DNA of 64,000 bases from Pseudoalteromonas spongiae UST010723-006 (GTDB lineage Bacteria > Pseudomonadota > Gammaproteobacteria > Enterobacterales > Alteromonadaceae): the NCBI RefSeq assembly GCF_000238255.3, contig NZ_CP011040.1:868001-932000 (forward strand). Reading direction: 5' to 3'. Made by a program: the position numbers and the translations under genes. A model generated the notes under the pieces. That model was not told the DNA's origin, ran no database searches, and saw only the letters and a program-made list of their open reading frames with translations. This document shows positions 8,774 through 17,476 of this stretch, one piece after another; within the stretch, counting starts at the first letter, position 1; the number at the start of each line of letters is the position of its first letter.

Positions 8774-9526
8774 ATGAAAAAAGTATTCCACTTAGGATTA
8801 GATAAAGCACAAGTTGAAGGTGCTAAACTCGCTATCGTACCCGGTGATCCAGCACGTGCAGAGCGCATTGCAAACGAGCTTGAAAACCCTATCGCACTTG
8901 CAAAAACACGTGAATATCATGTCTTTTTGGCCTATATCAAACAACAGCCGGTAATCGTATGTTCTACCGGTATCGGCGGGCCAAGTACGTCTATCGCAGT
9001 TGAAGAACTCGCGCAGCTCGGAATTAAAACGTTTTTGCGCGTTGGCACAACGGGCGCAATTCAGCCAAACATTAACGAAGGTGACCTATTAATTAGTCAT
9101 GCATCTGTTCGTTTAGATGGTGCAAGCCAACATTTTGCACCAATTCAATACCCCGCAGTTGCCGATTTCTTTGCAACCAATGCAATGGTAAGTGCGTGTG
9201 ACGAATTAGGTGCAACCTATCACTTGGGTATAACGGCTTCATCAGATACATTCTACCCAGGACAAGAACGTTACGACACCTATTCAGGCTATGTGACAAA
9301 AACCTTCCAAGGTAGTTTTGACGAATGGCAAAAACTTGGTGTGATGAACTACGAAATGGAGTCAGCTACGTTATTTACTATGTGCTCTGCTCTTGGTCTT
9401 AAAGCAGCCTGTGTTGCCGGTGTGTTAGTAAATAGAACGCGCAGTGAGATCCCTGATGTTGACCATCAGATCGTTGAAAAGAAAGCGGTTAGCGCTGTAA
9501 TTAAAGCCGCTGAATTATTGGTATAG
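8774..9526 (+). CDS. udp: Uridine phosphorylase
   Basis: A 250-residue enzyme converting uridine and phosphate to uracil and ribose-1-phosphate, in pyrimidine salvage. It has the phosphate loop LAIVPGDPARAERI near the N-terminus, RVGTTGAIQP, and the nucleoside-binding MNYEMESATLFTM. The length equals that of E. coli Udp (253). An in-frame extension reaches back to 8621, but the conserved protein begins at the ATG at 8774. It converges on cdd, which makes uridine, so both act on the same pool. No CRP or CytR operator could be made out upstream. Confidence 0.95.
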   Translation: MKKVFHLGLDKAQVEGAKLAIVPGDPARAERIANELENPIALAKTREYHVFLAYIKQQPVIVCSTGIGGPSTSIAVEELAQLGIKTFLRVGTTGAIQPNINEGDLLISHASVRLDGASQHFAPIQYPAVADFFATNAMVSACDELGATYHLGITASSDTFYPGQERYDTYSGYVTKTFQGSFDEWQKLGVMNYEMESATLFTMCSALGLKAACVAGVLVNRTRSEIPDVDHQIVEKKAVSAVIKAAELLV

Positions 9527-9547
9527 TTTAGAGTTGCTACACCATAA

Positions 9548-9577
9548 AATTGAGGAAGTGGTTACGCTTCCTCAATT
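9548..9577. terminator. Terminator hairpin spanning the cdd stop codon
   Basis: An 11-bp perfect stem (9548-9558 with 9567-9577) and 8-base loop lie between the convergent udp and cdd genes. The cdd stop codon (9562-9564) is inside the loop. It probably ends both transcripts; T-runs are short. Confidence 0.6.
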
Positions 9578-10389
9578 GTTACCTTAATATTTCCACCAAG
9601 ACTCATCGCAACCGCATTGGCAACCCCTTGTTGGTTTGCTTTCCCTGCTGTTTGCTTAATCACTATTTCGCTTATTCCCTGTAATCCAGTTTCTCTATTA
9701 TGTAGCTGCACTTGATTGAGCGCTGCTTGCAAAGGCGACAAGCTTGGGCTGTACGCCGCGTTTTCAAGGTAGACCCCAAAGTATTTGTGCCCATCAACAT
9801 GCTTAATTTCACACGCTGAAAAATTACCAGAGTATGGCGCATAGCTTTGTTCAACATACGCATCTAAGTCACAACATTGTGTTAAAGATTGGCTAAACAA
9901 TGGTGTATGGTTATCTAAATCACTTGGACCAAATGCGTCTGGCAGGTATTGCTGTATGGTTTTCTCGACACCGTGCACATTTATTAATGGTTGTTTGTCT
10001 AACTGAATTTCATTAATAAACTGACGACAATAGCCACAAGGTGAAGCATTAATCACGAGCTTTTTAATTGCTTCAACCCCGTGTAACAATGCGTTATGAA
10101 TAGCACTTTGTTCAGCATGAACAACCAGACTCAAGGCTTGATGGGAAAATTCTAAATTAGCGCCGAAAAATAAGCGCCCTTCACCACCGCTCTCAATCGC
10201 TAGGGCTGCCACTTTAAACTGTGAAACCGGTGCAATTGCATATTCAGACACCCATTTTAATAACGCGTCAAAAAATGATTGCTCGCTATCGAACTGAGAC
10301 TTAAGTGAAATGAGTTCTTGATGAGTTAAGTAAGACTTATTGTTGGTGTAATCCGATAACACCGTTTCAAAATTATTATTCGATTGCAT
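9562..10389 (-). CDS. cdd: Cytidine deaminase (two-domain)
   Basis: A 275-residue zinc deaminase converting cytidine and deoxycytidine to uridine and deoxyuridine. The catalytic N-terminal domain has HAEQSAIHNA (zinc His91, catalytic Glu93) and PCGYC (zinc Cys118 and Cys121). The C-terminal half is the degenerate second deaminase domain typical of E. coli-type Cdd (294 residues), so this is the dimeric two-domain form. It faces udp, which uses its product. Confidence 0.95.
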   Translation of the reverse strand: MQSNNNFETVLSDYTNNKSYLTHQELISLKSQFDSEQSFFDALLKWVSEYAIAPVSQFKVAALAIESGGEGRLFFGANLEFSHQALSLVVHAEQSAIHNALLHGVEAIKKLVINASPCGYCRQFINEIQLDKQPLINVHGVEKTIQQYLPDAFGPSDLDNHTPLFSQSLTQCCDLDAYVEQSYAPYSGNFSACEIKHVDGHKYFGVYLENAAYSPSLSPLQAALNQVQLHNRETGLQGISEIVIKQTAGKANQQGVANAVAMSLGGNIKVTIEEA

Positions 10390-10714
10390 ATTTAATGAAA
10401 ACTCAAAAAATGGCAGTTCACACTACTGGTATTGTAAACGGAATACTAAGGTCAATTGTCCGCTTTTTAAAATAAATCGATATATTTACGTTATGAATCA
10501 ATAAAAATTTAAATCACGTCTTCGCCTTAAAGGGGATGTACATAGGTAGTAAATAAGTTGCCATACTTTGACCGAACTCAATGATTATAAAGATTTATTT
10601 TGCAAGATATGCTAGAGTTCGCGGGTAAAATAAAAACTGGTAACGGCGCGTTCATAAACTATACTTGCTTAATGTAAACGTATGGAATTTGCGAAAGCCG
10701 TGCAGGATTAAAAA
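10390..10714. other. Intergenic region between cdd and the GGDEF-EAL gene
   Basis: 325 AT-rich bases between divergent genes. It must hold the promoters of both. No tRNA, repeat, operator or plausible small gene was seen, and no clear -10/-35 pair stands out. Confidence 0.5.
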
Positions 10715-12673
10715 GTGCAAATGATGAAAACTGTCTCCCGCGTTGTGTTATTCACAACTGGGTTTATTGTCGCTATATATTTAGTATTAGCTTTGTCTCT
10801 CACGCAAGGTGTTGCATTATCACACCATGAGGATTCTCCGGTAAATACGGTCGAACTTAACCCCAACGACCTAGATGCAAATCAACCCAATATTTTCTCC
10901 TCGCTATTTAGTTATATTGATATTATTAGCAGTGACGGTGAGTTATATGTGCAACTCGAAAGCAATGAACAGCATGTAGTTGCCGTGCCGCTTAATAAAA
11001 TGTTCAGTGACATGTTGTTATTTTCCAATTTACCTCTTCTCATTTTATTAGGCTTCGCAATCTTAATGCCGTTCGCCATCACCTCCAAAAAGCAAAAGTC
11101 ATTGAATAAATCGATATCAATTCTTAATAACAAAACCGATAATCTGCTTAGCGCATTTAATCTGGATTTACCACAATACGAAACAGAGAATAATCTCGCA
11201 CGGCTAAACCATTCTATTAGCTCACTCACAGACGCTGTTGAACGTTACAAAAAAGACACCGAAACCAGTATATTTCAAGACAAACTAACAGGACTTGCTG
11301 ATCGTCACGCATATTTAGCGCATTTAAAAGAACAGTTAAACCATGCTGAACAAACAGCAAAAAAACAAGCATTACTGTTTATTGACCTCGACGGGTTTAA
11401 ACAAGTTAACGACTCATTTGGCCATAGTTTCGGCGATGAAGTGCTCATCCAAGTTGCAGAGCGTTTGCGCACAATAGTGAGAAATCACAACTTATCATCT
11501 CAACACCCAATCAATGGCATAGAACAAAATTTATCGCGCTTAGGCGGTGATGAGTTTTCAATATTTATTAGTGATTTACTTGAACCATCACTGGCTGTTA
11601 ACGTTGCCCAGAATGTATTGCATGAAATTGAACGTGATTTTGTATTGGGCAATAAAGTGGTAAAAATTGGCGCGAGCATTGGTATCGCAATCTACCCAGA
11701 TAGCGCTTCAAGTCCTTTTGCCCTTTTGCAAATGGCCGACGTCGCTATGTATCGCGCCAAAACTGACGGACGCGGTATATTCCGCGTCTACTCACCTGAA
11801 ATGGGCAGTAAAATGCGACGCTATCATTACTTGCTTGAAGAAATGCGTCTCGCGTTAGGCAGTAATAACTTTTCGTTATCATTTCAACCAATTGTACATG
11901 TTGATGATTGCAGCATTGATTATTTTGAATGTTTAGTCAGATGGCACCACCCCGTTGAAGGGACCATAACGCCGACTGAATTCATCCCGATTGCTGAAGA
12001 GTCTAATTTAATTCTAGAGCTTGGCGACTGGATTTTATTTGAAGCGTGCCGCCAAATGTCAGCATGGTATAACGCGGGTATGACCAAGGTACGCATTTCC
12101 GTCAATATATCAGGCGTGCAGTTAAAACACCGTAAGCTCTACGATTGGGTAATAGAAACCATCGAAAAAGCGGGGTTACCGCCAAAAGCGCTAATGTTGG
12201 AAATCACTGAGTCGTGCTTTATTGAAGCATCGCGCGAAACAACTGAAAGCCTACAAAAACTAAGGCAAAAAGGCATTACTATCGCAATAGATGACTTTGG
12301 TACAGGCTTCAGTTCACTGTGTACGCTCGCTGAATTACCCGTCGATGTTATTAAAATTGATAAATTATTCATTGATCAGGCGAATGATAATCCGAAATAT
12401 AATAAAATACTTAATTCCATTAGTGAGCTGGGTAAAGATCTCAACCTTAAAGTGGTTGCAGAGGGCGTTGAATGTGCCGAACAATTTGAACTCGTAAGAA
12501 AAATGGGTATCCAATGTGTGCAAGGCTATTTAGTATCAAAACCAGAGACTTCAAATAACGTTGGCACCAAAGTATTGCGTACTAATTTAAATCATATCGC
12601 TGCGACAGGTACCAATATATGGCTACCTGAAAACGAACCAATGCCGCGACATAAACTTCATTCCGTAAAGTAG
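10715..12673 (+). CDS. Membrane GGDEF-EAL protein (c-di-GMP cyclase/phosphodiesterase)
   Basis: A 652-residue protein that could both make and break cyclic di-GMP. The order is: TM helix (about 9-30), short periplasmic domain (30-102), second TM (103-122), GGDEF domain with intact GGDEF at 277-281, and EAL domain. The EAL signature reads ECL (405-407); the other catalytic motifs EITES, DDFGTGFSSL, IKIDKLF, VAEGVE and QGYLVSKP are intact, so phosphodiesterase activity is likely. No RxxD inhibitory site precedes GGDEF, and about ten extra residues are inserted just before it. The start is GTG at 10715, seven bases after AGGA. It is followed 13 bases later by the Sel1-repeat gene, so probably co-transcribed. 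Confidence 0.9.
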   Translation: MQMMKTVSRVVLFTTGFIVAIYLVLALSLTQGVALSHHEDSPVNTVELNPNDLDANQPNIFSSLFSYIDIISSDGELYVQLESNEQHVVAVPLNKMFSDMLLFSNLPLLILLGFAILMPFAITSKKQKSLNKSISILNNKTDNLLSAFNLDLPQYETENNLARLNHSISSLTDAVERYKKDTETSIFQDKLTGLADRHAYLAHLKEQLNHAEQTAKKQALLFIDLDGFKQVNDSFGHSFGDEVLIQVAERLRTIVRNHNLSSQHPINGIEQNLSRLGGDEFSIFISDLLEPSLAVNVAQNVLHEIERDFVLGNKVVKIGASIGIAIYPDSASSPFALLQMADVAMYRAKTDGRGIFRVYSPEMGSKMRRYHYLLEEMRLALGSNNFSLSFQPIVHVDDCSIDYFECLVRWHHPVEGTITPTEFIPIAEESNLILELGDWILFEACRQMSAWYNAGMTKVRISVNISGVQLKHRKLYDWVIETIEKAGLPPKALMLEITESCFIEASRETTESLQKLRQKGITIAIDDFGTGFSSLCTLAELPVDVIKIDKLFIDQANDNPKYNKILNSISELGKDLNLKVVAEGVECAEQFELVRKMGIQCVQGYLVSKPETSNNVGTKVLRTNLNHIAATGTNIWLPENEPMPRHKLHSVK

Positions 12674-12686
12674 GGAAATCAAAAAA

Positions 12687-13406
12687 ATGAAACACATATT
12701 AAAAATAATCACGATCTGCCTCGCATTTACAAGCTGTTTAGTTAAAGCCGATTTACAACAGGCCATTGATGCTGCGAATGAGGGAGATTTTGAAACGGCG
12801 CTATTTCATTTTAATTACTTAGTCGAAAATAATTATGGTCCTGCTATGTACCACTTAGGGCAAATGCACGAATTTGGTTATGGTTTACCACGTAATCCAA
12901 AAAGAGCAGCAGAATTGTATGCTAAGGGCGTTAAACTAGGTGAAGCCGATGCGATGTTTGCACTTGCAACCTTATACCAAGACGGCAAAGGCGTTAAAAA
13001 AGACCTGCAGAAAGCCGTTTCGCTTTACGAAAGTTCAGCAAAAAAAGGGCTGGCTGCAGCGCAATTTAATTTAGGTGTCATGTATGCCAACGGCACCGGT
13101 GTTATCCAAGACTTTTATGCAGCAAAAGACTGGTACACAAAAGCAGCCGCGCAAAACTACGCGGCGGCTCAATTTAATCTCGCGCTACTTTATTTTGAAG
13201 GTCAAGGTGTGGATAAAAGCGTTGAAATGTCGTTTATTTGGAACACAGTCGCTGAATTTAATGGCCATAAAGATGCCAGCCATAGTCGTAAGCTTGATGA
13301 GCGAAAAATGTCGCCATCGCAAGTAAAAGAAGCATCTGAAAAAGCGAATGAGCTCTATCAAAAAATCCTTGCAGGTAAGTACTACGGCGACGACCGTCGT
13401 ATCTAA
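12687..13406 (+). CDS. Secreted Sel1-repeat (SLR/TPR-like) protein
   Basis: A 239-residue exported protein: signal peptide (residues 1-22, cleavage after LVKA), then four to five Sel1-like repeats with the usual spacing AxxxLGxMYxxGxGVxxDxxxA, for example at about 50-85, 86-121, 122-157 and 158-193. Sel1 repeats form helical scaffolds for protein-protein contacts. It lies 13 bases behind the GGDEF-EAL gene, so it may act with that sensor protein in the periplasm (inference). Confidence 0.85.
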   Translation: MKHILKIITICLAFTSCLVKADLQQAIDAANEGDFETALFHFNYLVENNYGPAMYHLGQMHEFGYGLPRNPKRAAELYAKGVKLGEADAMFALATLYQDGKGVKKDLQKAVSLYESSAKKGLAAAQFNLGVMYANGTGVIQDFYAAKDWYTKAAAQNYAAAQFNLALLYFEGQGVDKSVEMSFIWNTVAEFNGHKDASHSRKLDERKMSPSQVKEASEKANELYQKILAGKYYGDDRRI

Positions 13407-13455
13407 TTGCAATTTATCACAATTACAGGCATGGTTCTTAATTTAAGGACCGCCT

Positions 13456-13929
13456 GTGCTTAACTTAATACTTTTTCTCATTATTTGTGCGTTAATTGCA
13501 CTTATTATTAAATCTTCTGTTCAAAATGCTAAACGCGCTAAGATAAACATTGAGTCACAGCAAGCGTTTTTATCCGAAAACAAAAAACGTGAAGAAATCA
13601 TTGAAACCGCGTCAGGCCTGCAATATGAAGTGATCACACCGTGTGATTCAGGTGAACAGCCCACACTGCAATCAAAGGTTACTTGCCATTATCACGGTAC
13701 ATTACTTGATGGTACGGTATTCGACTCATCGGTTGAACGTAACACGCCTCTCTCATTTAAACTAAACCAAGTTATTCCTGGCTGGACTGAAGTGTTACAA
13801 CAAATGAAATGTGGCGAAAAAGTAAAGGCCTTTATTCCTTATAACTTAGCGTATGGTAAACGCGCTGTTGGAAAAATTCCGCCAGCGTCATTATTAGTAT
13901 TTGAAATTGAACTTATCGCGATAGACTAA
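13456..13929 (+). CDS. Membrane-anchored FKBP-type peptidyl-prolyl isomerase
   Basis: A 157-residue protein with an N-terminal signal-anchor (residues 1-20) and one FKBP domain (about 58-155). Characteristic segments are YHGTLLDGTVFDSS, VIPGWTEVLQQM and PYNLAYGKR. FKBPs isomerise X-Pro bonds and help folding; the anchor suggests action at the periplasmic face of the inner membrane. The start is GTG at 13456 with AAGGA seven bases upstream. Confidence 0.88.
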   Translation: MLNLILFLIICALIALIIKSSVQNAKRAKINIESQQAFLSENKKREEIIETASGLQYEVITPCDSGEQPTLQSKVTCHYHGTLLDGTVFDSSVERNTPLSFKLNQVIPGWTEVLQQMKCGEKVKAFIPYNLAYGKRAVGKIPPASLLVFEIELIAID

Positions 13930-13958
13930 TAGGCGCGTTTAAACTTAGGGTTTAAGCG

Positions 13959-14915
13959 CTACACGCCGTAATAAGCGATTAATCGAAGAGCAATCCCAGG
14001 TTCATCGTCAAAATCGTAGCGCTCTCTAAATTCAACAAATGGTTCAGCTTCAAAAAATAACCAATGCTCAAAAAAGCGCGTTCGCCAGCGATAAGATGCA
14101 TAATAGCTTCGCTCTCCGCTGAAACTATCTTTTAGCCACACACCCGTTACACCAGCTTGATCATTGTTATAAGTATGACTGTGGAAAATACCAAGCGACA
14201 CACGGTTAGTCGGTTCACTTTCAACATAGCGGGTGTTAAATGCGAAGTTTAGAGTCTGGTCGCTTTCTATTTTTCTATCAAGTCGTGTATTAACTCGCGC
14301 TCCCCACCCATCTTCAAGGTAGTATTCAATGCTTGGCGAAACGGTAAAGCGCCATTTATCAAGTTTTTGCTGATATTTGAGGCGGCTTTGTGCATACAGA
14401 TTTGAGCGGCTAACACCGATTCTATGCTCAATGTTTAACCGCTGTTTTTGTAACATATACCAGTTTAATGCAGCGTTAACATGATTATCTTGATCTTGAC
14501 CCGATATACTTTGAAAAGGAAGTCGATCTTCTTCTGCTTCGTCATTATCGATAATAACGCTTAGCTTGTTTTCTAAATTAGGTAAATCGAGTGATACTTT
14601 AAATTGATTATCAAAATCCGATAAATCTCTTGCTCTTGGCGCAAAACCGAGTGAAACATAGCCCTTAGCTGTGGCACGTGTTTTTTCGCTACCTTCACTT
14701 ACCAATAATTGATCAAGCCACTGCGCCGAATTTTGCATATGGGTATTAAGCTGGCTTTGTAAAAAAGATGCGCTATCCGTAACCGTTTTTTTTACTTCCA
14801 GTGTCAATGGTGGTTTTGCGGACTTTTCTCTGGAGGCTGAGTTACTCGCTTGAGACAGGAAAGGGACTACTAATAACGTCAGAATAGATAATCGACGACA
14901 AGAATTTAATAACAC
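13959..14915 (-). CDS. Uncharacterised exported protein, probable outer-membrane barrel
   Basis: A 318-residue protein I do not recognise as a named family. It has a signal peptide (residues 1-23, cleavage after LSQA), a helical linker, then from about residue 95 alternating polar/aromatic strands (RFTVSPSIEYYLEDGWG, WLFFEAEPFVEFRERYDFDD, ending GIALRLIAYYGV) typical of an outer-membrane beta-barrel. The start is GTG at 14915 behind AAGGAG at five-base spacing. The next upstream gene on the same strand is 20 bases away, so the two may be co-transcribed. Role unknown. Confidence 0.6.
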   Translation of the reverse strand: MLLNSCRRLSILTLLVVPFLSQASNSASREKSAKPPLTLEVKKTVTDSASFLQSQLNTHMQNSAQWLDQLLVSEGSEKTRATAKGYVSLGFAPRARDLSDFDNQFKVSLDLPNLENKLSVIIDNDEAEEDRLPFQSISGQDQDNHVNAALNWYMLQKQRLNIEHRIGVSRSNLYAQSRLKYQQKLDKWRFTVSPSIEYYLEDGWGARVNTRLDRKIESDQTLNFAFNTRYVESEPTNRVSLGIFHSHTYNNDQAGVTGVWLKDSFSGERSYYASYRWRTRFFEHWLFFEAEPFVEFRERYDFDDEPGIALRLIAYYGV

Positions 14916-14935
14916 TCCCTCTCCTTATTGGGACG

Positions 14936-15196
14936 TTAGCTTATCGCCTCTTTTGGTGCCTTAAAGTACTTATAAAGGCCAATTAGTGACGCAGCTATCC
15001 AAAACAATTCAATTACAAAACTTGCTAAATTAAAATTATAACAGAGGCTTATAAGTAATAAAATTGCCCCAGATAAGTTCATCACGTTGTAACCAATACC
15101 CGTTGGTTTTACTTTTTCTAATTGTAATAAAAAGAACGCACCGACGACAAGAAACGTACCGGTCATACCGATAATATCAAAAATTATTGAGATCAA
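14936..15196 (-). CDS. CBU_0592-like small membrane protein
   Basis: An 86-residue protein with three hydrophobic segments, matching the CBU_0592-like family of small integral membrane proteins (DIIGMTGTFLVVGAFF near the start, IELFWIAASLIGLYKYF near the end). The best start is TTG at 15196: GGAG stands exactly seven bases upstream, and the conserved domain begins just after it. The frame is open further back to 15295, but that stretch is basic, proline-rich and unlike the family. Function unknown. Confidence 0.7.
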   Translation of the reverse strand: MISIIFDIIGMTGTFLVVGAFFLLQLEKVKPTGIGYNVMNLSGAILLLISLCYNFNLASFVIELFWIAASLIGLYKYFKAPKEAIS

Positions 15197-15363
15197 TTGA
15201 AAACTCCAAGCTTTAGCGCCCAAATTTGCTGGCCCTTTCCGTGGGGAGGGCGATTTCCATCCATGAAACAGCTTGTAGTTGAGGTTAATCCTCAAACCGG
15301 ATAATTCTATCTTACCGGTAGGACCTTACCATGACATATGTCCCCTATTAACGTTTATTTGCT

Positions 15364-15615
15364 TTAATCTATTTTGGCCTTACCACCAATGATTTTATAC
15401 GCGGCAGCGCCACGGATAATCTGCTCACGGGCAAACATTTGATTACAACTTGGGCAGTGGCATGCATTTTCACAGTAATTTACGGCTATCCGTTCTTTAA
15501 AACACTTAACTAACGCGCCTTTACCATTTTTGTGATATTTAAATAGCTTAGCGCCACAACCTACACACACTATTTTAACCACGCGTTCAGGTAACTTTTT
15601 GTTCGGTTTAGCCAT
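15364..15615 (-). CDS. Small zinc-ribbon protein coupled to RegA
   Basis: An 83-residue basic protein with two CxxC pairs (CVGC at 17-20 and CPSC at 53-56) plus further cysteines at 38, 48 and 52, consistent with a zinc ribbon. Its ATG lies inside the end of the response-regulator gene (8-base overlap), so its translation depends on that gene. It is therefore the third member of the redox two-component operon. Whether it binds nucleic acid, metal or a protein partner is not visible. Confidence 0.75.
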   Translation of the reverse strand: MAKPNKKLPERVVKIVCVGCGAKLFKYHKNGKGALVKCFKERIAVNYCENACHCPSCNQMFAREQIIRGAAAYKIIGGKAKID

Positions 15616-16144
15616 AATGTTCGGTTTTAGTCAGTTGCGGTTTTTTTTGCAGTTTACGTTGTAATGTTCTGCGGTGCATACCGAGTTGTCGTGCGGTTTC
15701 TGAGACGTTTCCATTATTTATTTTTAATACCTGATTAATGTGTTCCCATTCTAATTGCTCGCTCGAAATGGGTGTTTCATCAAAGGCTATATCGGTTTTT
15801 TCGCCCGTTAAGGCAGCAACAACGGATTTAGTATCAGCAGGTTTTGCTAAATAATCATTTGCGCCTAATCGTATCGCTTCTACCGCAGTTGCAATGCTGG
15901 CAAAGCCAGTTAGCAATACGATTTTGCAATTCGGCAACAACGCCCTTAACGGTTTAATTAATGGCAGACTAATTTGAGCGCCTAGTTTCATATCAAGCAG
16001 GATGTATTCTGGCAAGTACTGTCTTGCCTTTATCAACACTTCGTCAGCATGAGTAACATGCTCAACACTAAATCCGTGTTTAGTCATACGCCTGGCTAGT
16101 GTTTGACCGTATGCATTATCATCTTCAACAATTAATAATTTCAT
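15608..16144 (-). CDS. RegA/PrrA/ActR-family response regulator
   Basis: A 178-residue response regulator. The receiver domain has acidic residues Asp8/Asp9, phospho-acceptor Asp51 (YILLDMK) and the conserved lysine in DYLAKPAD. A short linker leads to a Fis-type helix-turn-helix (about 138-167, NGNVSETARQLGMHRRTLQR), the compact layout of RegA/PrrA/ActR rather than NtrC types. The start overlaps the kinase stop by four bases (ATGA). In other proteobacteria this regulator controls energy metabolism in response to redox state. Confidence 0.9.
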   Translation of the reverse strand: MKLLIVEDDNAYGQTLARRMTKHGFSVEHVTHADEVLIKARQYLPEYILLDMKLGAQISLPLIKPLRALLPNCKIVLLTGFASIATAVEAIRLGANDYLAKPADTKSVVAALTGEKTDIAFDETPISSEQLEWEHINQVLKINNGNVSETARQLGMHRRTLQRKLQKKPQLTKTEHYG

Positions 16145-17391
16145 AGTAATGGTAACCTTACACTTACTTTTGCGCCAACATCCTGATTATTTGCAATAAT
16201 CAATTTTCCGCCCAATTTATTTACTGTGGTATTGGATAAAAAGAGTGCTATGCCCATGCCTTTTTGACTTTGAACTGTTTCGTGTCCTAATGAATCAAGT
16301 AGTTCTATATCAAAGCCAGCGCCAGTGTCTTCAATGTCTATATTCAATTGACCGTCACTTTCACCGACATTGATTTCGATTTGATTACTTTGATTTTGTC
16401 TATTCGCATCGACAGCGTTTTGCACTAAGTTGATCAGTGCTGAAAGTAACAAACTGTCTGAACTGATTTTACTTGATGCTGAGGCTAAATTCGTTAACAC
16501 AATTCGCTGCTCAGGAAAGTGCAATAAACACGCATCATAAAACTCGTTAATCACCGTATTAACACATTTTTCGTTAATTTTGTTTTCTTTAATTTGGCTT
16601 GCGTAATCACGAAAATATGCCAATTGTTCAGTGCATTGAGTCAGTGGCTGCGCCATTTCGTTTATAAGTGAATTGTTTTCACCAATTTCATCGAGTAAAT
16701 CTTCATAGATCATTTGAAGGTTGGCAATCGGTGTTGCCAAATGGTGTGTGACTTGTGCAGCAGCCGTACCCAGAGCCATTAATTGTTCACTGCGTAACGT
16801 TTCTTCCCGTTGAATTGCCATCTGGCGCTCTTTATTGGCATTGGCTTTAACCAAGGCACTGATTGTGGTGGTAACAACCAACGCGGACAATACAAAATTA
16901 ATCCACATTCCTAAAAAATGCTCCTGCATATCCATATGATGCATCGCGTGTTTTGGCATGTTAAACACTAATAATGTATAAAAGCTGACAGCGGTAAGCG
17001 AACACACAGCAAGCCAGCGAAGCGGTAAACACACTGCAGCTATGATAAGCGGAAGTAATAACAACGAAACAAACGCGTTAGTTGCCCCACCACTATAAAG
17101 TAAGAGCAAACTCAAGAACGAAATATCAGCCAATATTTGCAATGCCAACGCAAAATTAGTCGCATTAAGACGCGAAAAATAAACAATACTTGCTAAATGG
17201 AACAAGGTTTCAAACGCAATAACAAGCAGTAGTACACCAACGTAATCATTTTTGCTAACAGAAAAATGCAGCACAATGACGCTAATAAGCTGAATAGCAA
17301 TAGACACGGTTCGTAAAAATAACAATCGGCTGATCGGTTTTCGATAAGCTAACGCCGGTTCAGCTCTAAGAAATTTAGCAAGCAAAGTCAT
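16141..17391 (-). CDS. RegB/PrrB/ActS-family redox-sensing histidine kinase
   Basis: A 416-residue kinase with six hydrophobic segments (about 22-175), a dimerisation domain and an ATPase domain. Between membrane helices it carries GGATNAF at 101-107, where RegB proteins have the quinone-linked box GGxxNPF; here Pro is Ala. The phosphorylated histidine is in QVTHHLATP (His216). A cysteine at 253 sits where RegB has its redox-active Cys265 (C-terminal side of the H-box helix pair). The N and G boxes (LINLVQNAVDAN, DTGAGFD, GMGIALFLS) are intact. It is divergent from the FabH-like gene. Confidence 0.88.
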   Translation of the reverse strand: MTLLAKFLRAEPALAYRKPISRLLFLRTVSIAIQLISVIVLHFSVSKNDYVGVLLLVIAFETLFHLASIVYFSRLNATNFALALQILADISFLSLLLLYSGGATNAFVSLLLLPLIIAAVCLPLRWLAVCSLTAVSFYTLLVFNMPKHAMHHMDMQEHFLGMWINFVLSALVVTTTISALVKANANKERQMAIQREETLRSEQLMALGTAAAQVTHHLATPIANLQMIYEDLLDEIGENNSLINEMAQPLTQCTEQLAYFRDYASQIKENKINEKCVNTVINEFYDACLLHFPEQRIVLTNLASASSKISSDSLLLSALINLVQNAVDANRQNQSNQIEINVGESDGQLNIDIEDTGAGFDIELLDSLGHETVQSQKGMGIALFLSNTTVNKLGGKLIIANNQDVGAKVSVRLPLL

Positions 17392-17476
17392 AACTAACTC
17401 GTTTAAACAAAGACAAAACGCACTGTATCTGGTATAACCAGTTCAACACACAAAGAAATCACAATAAGGGTTGCTA

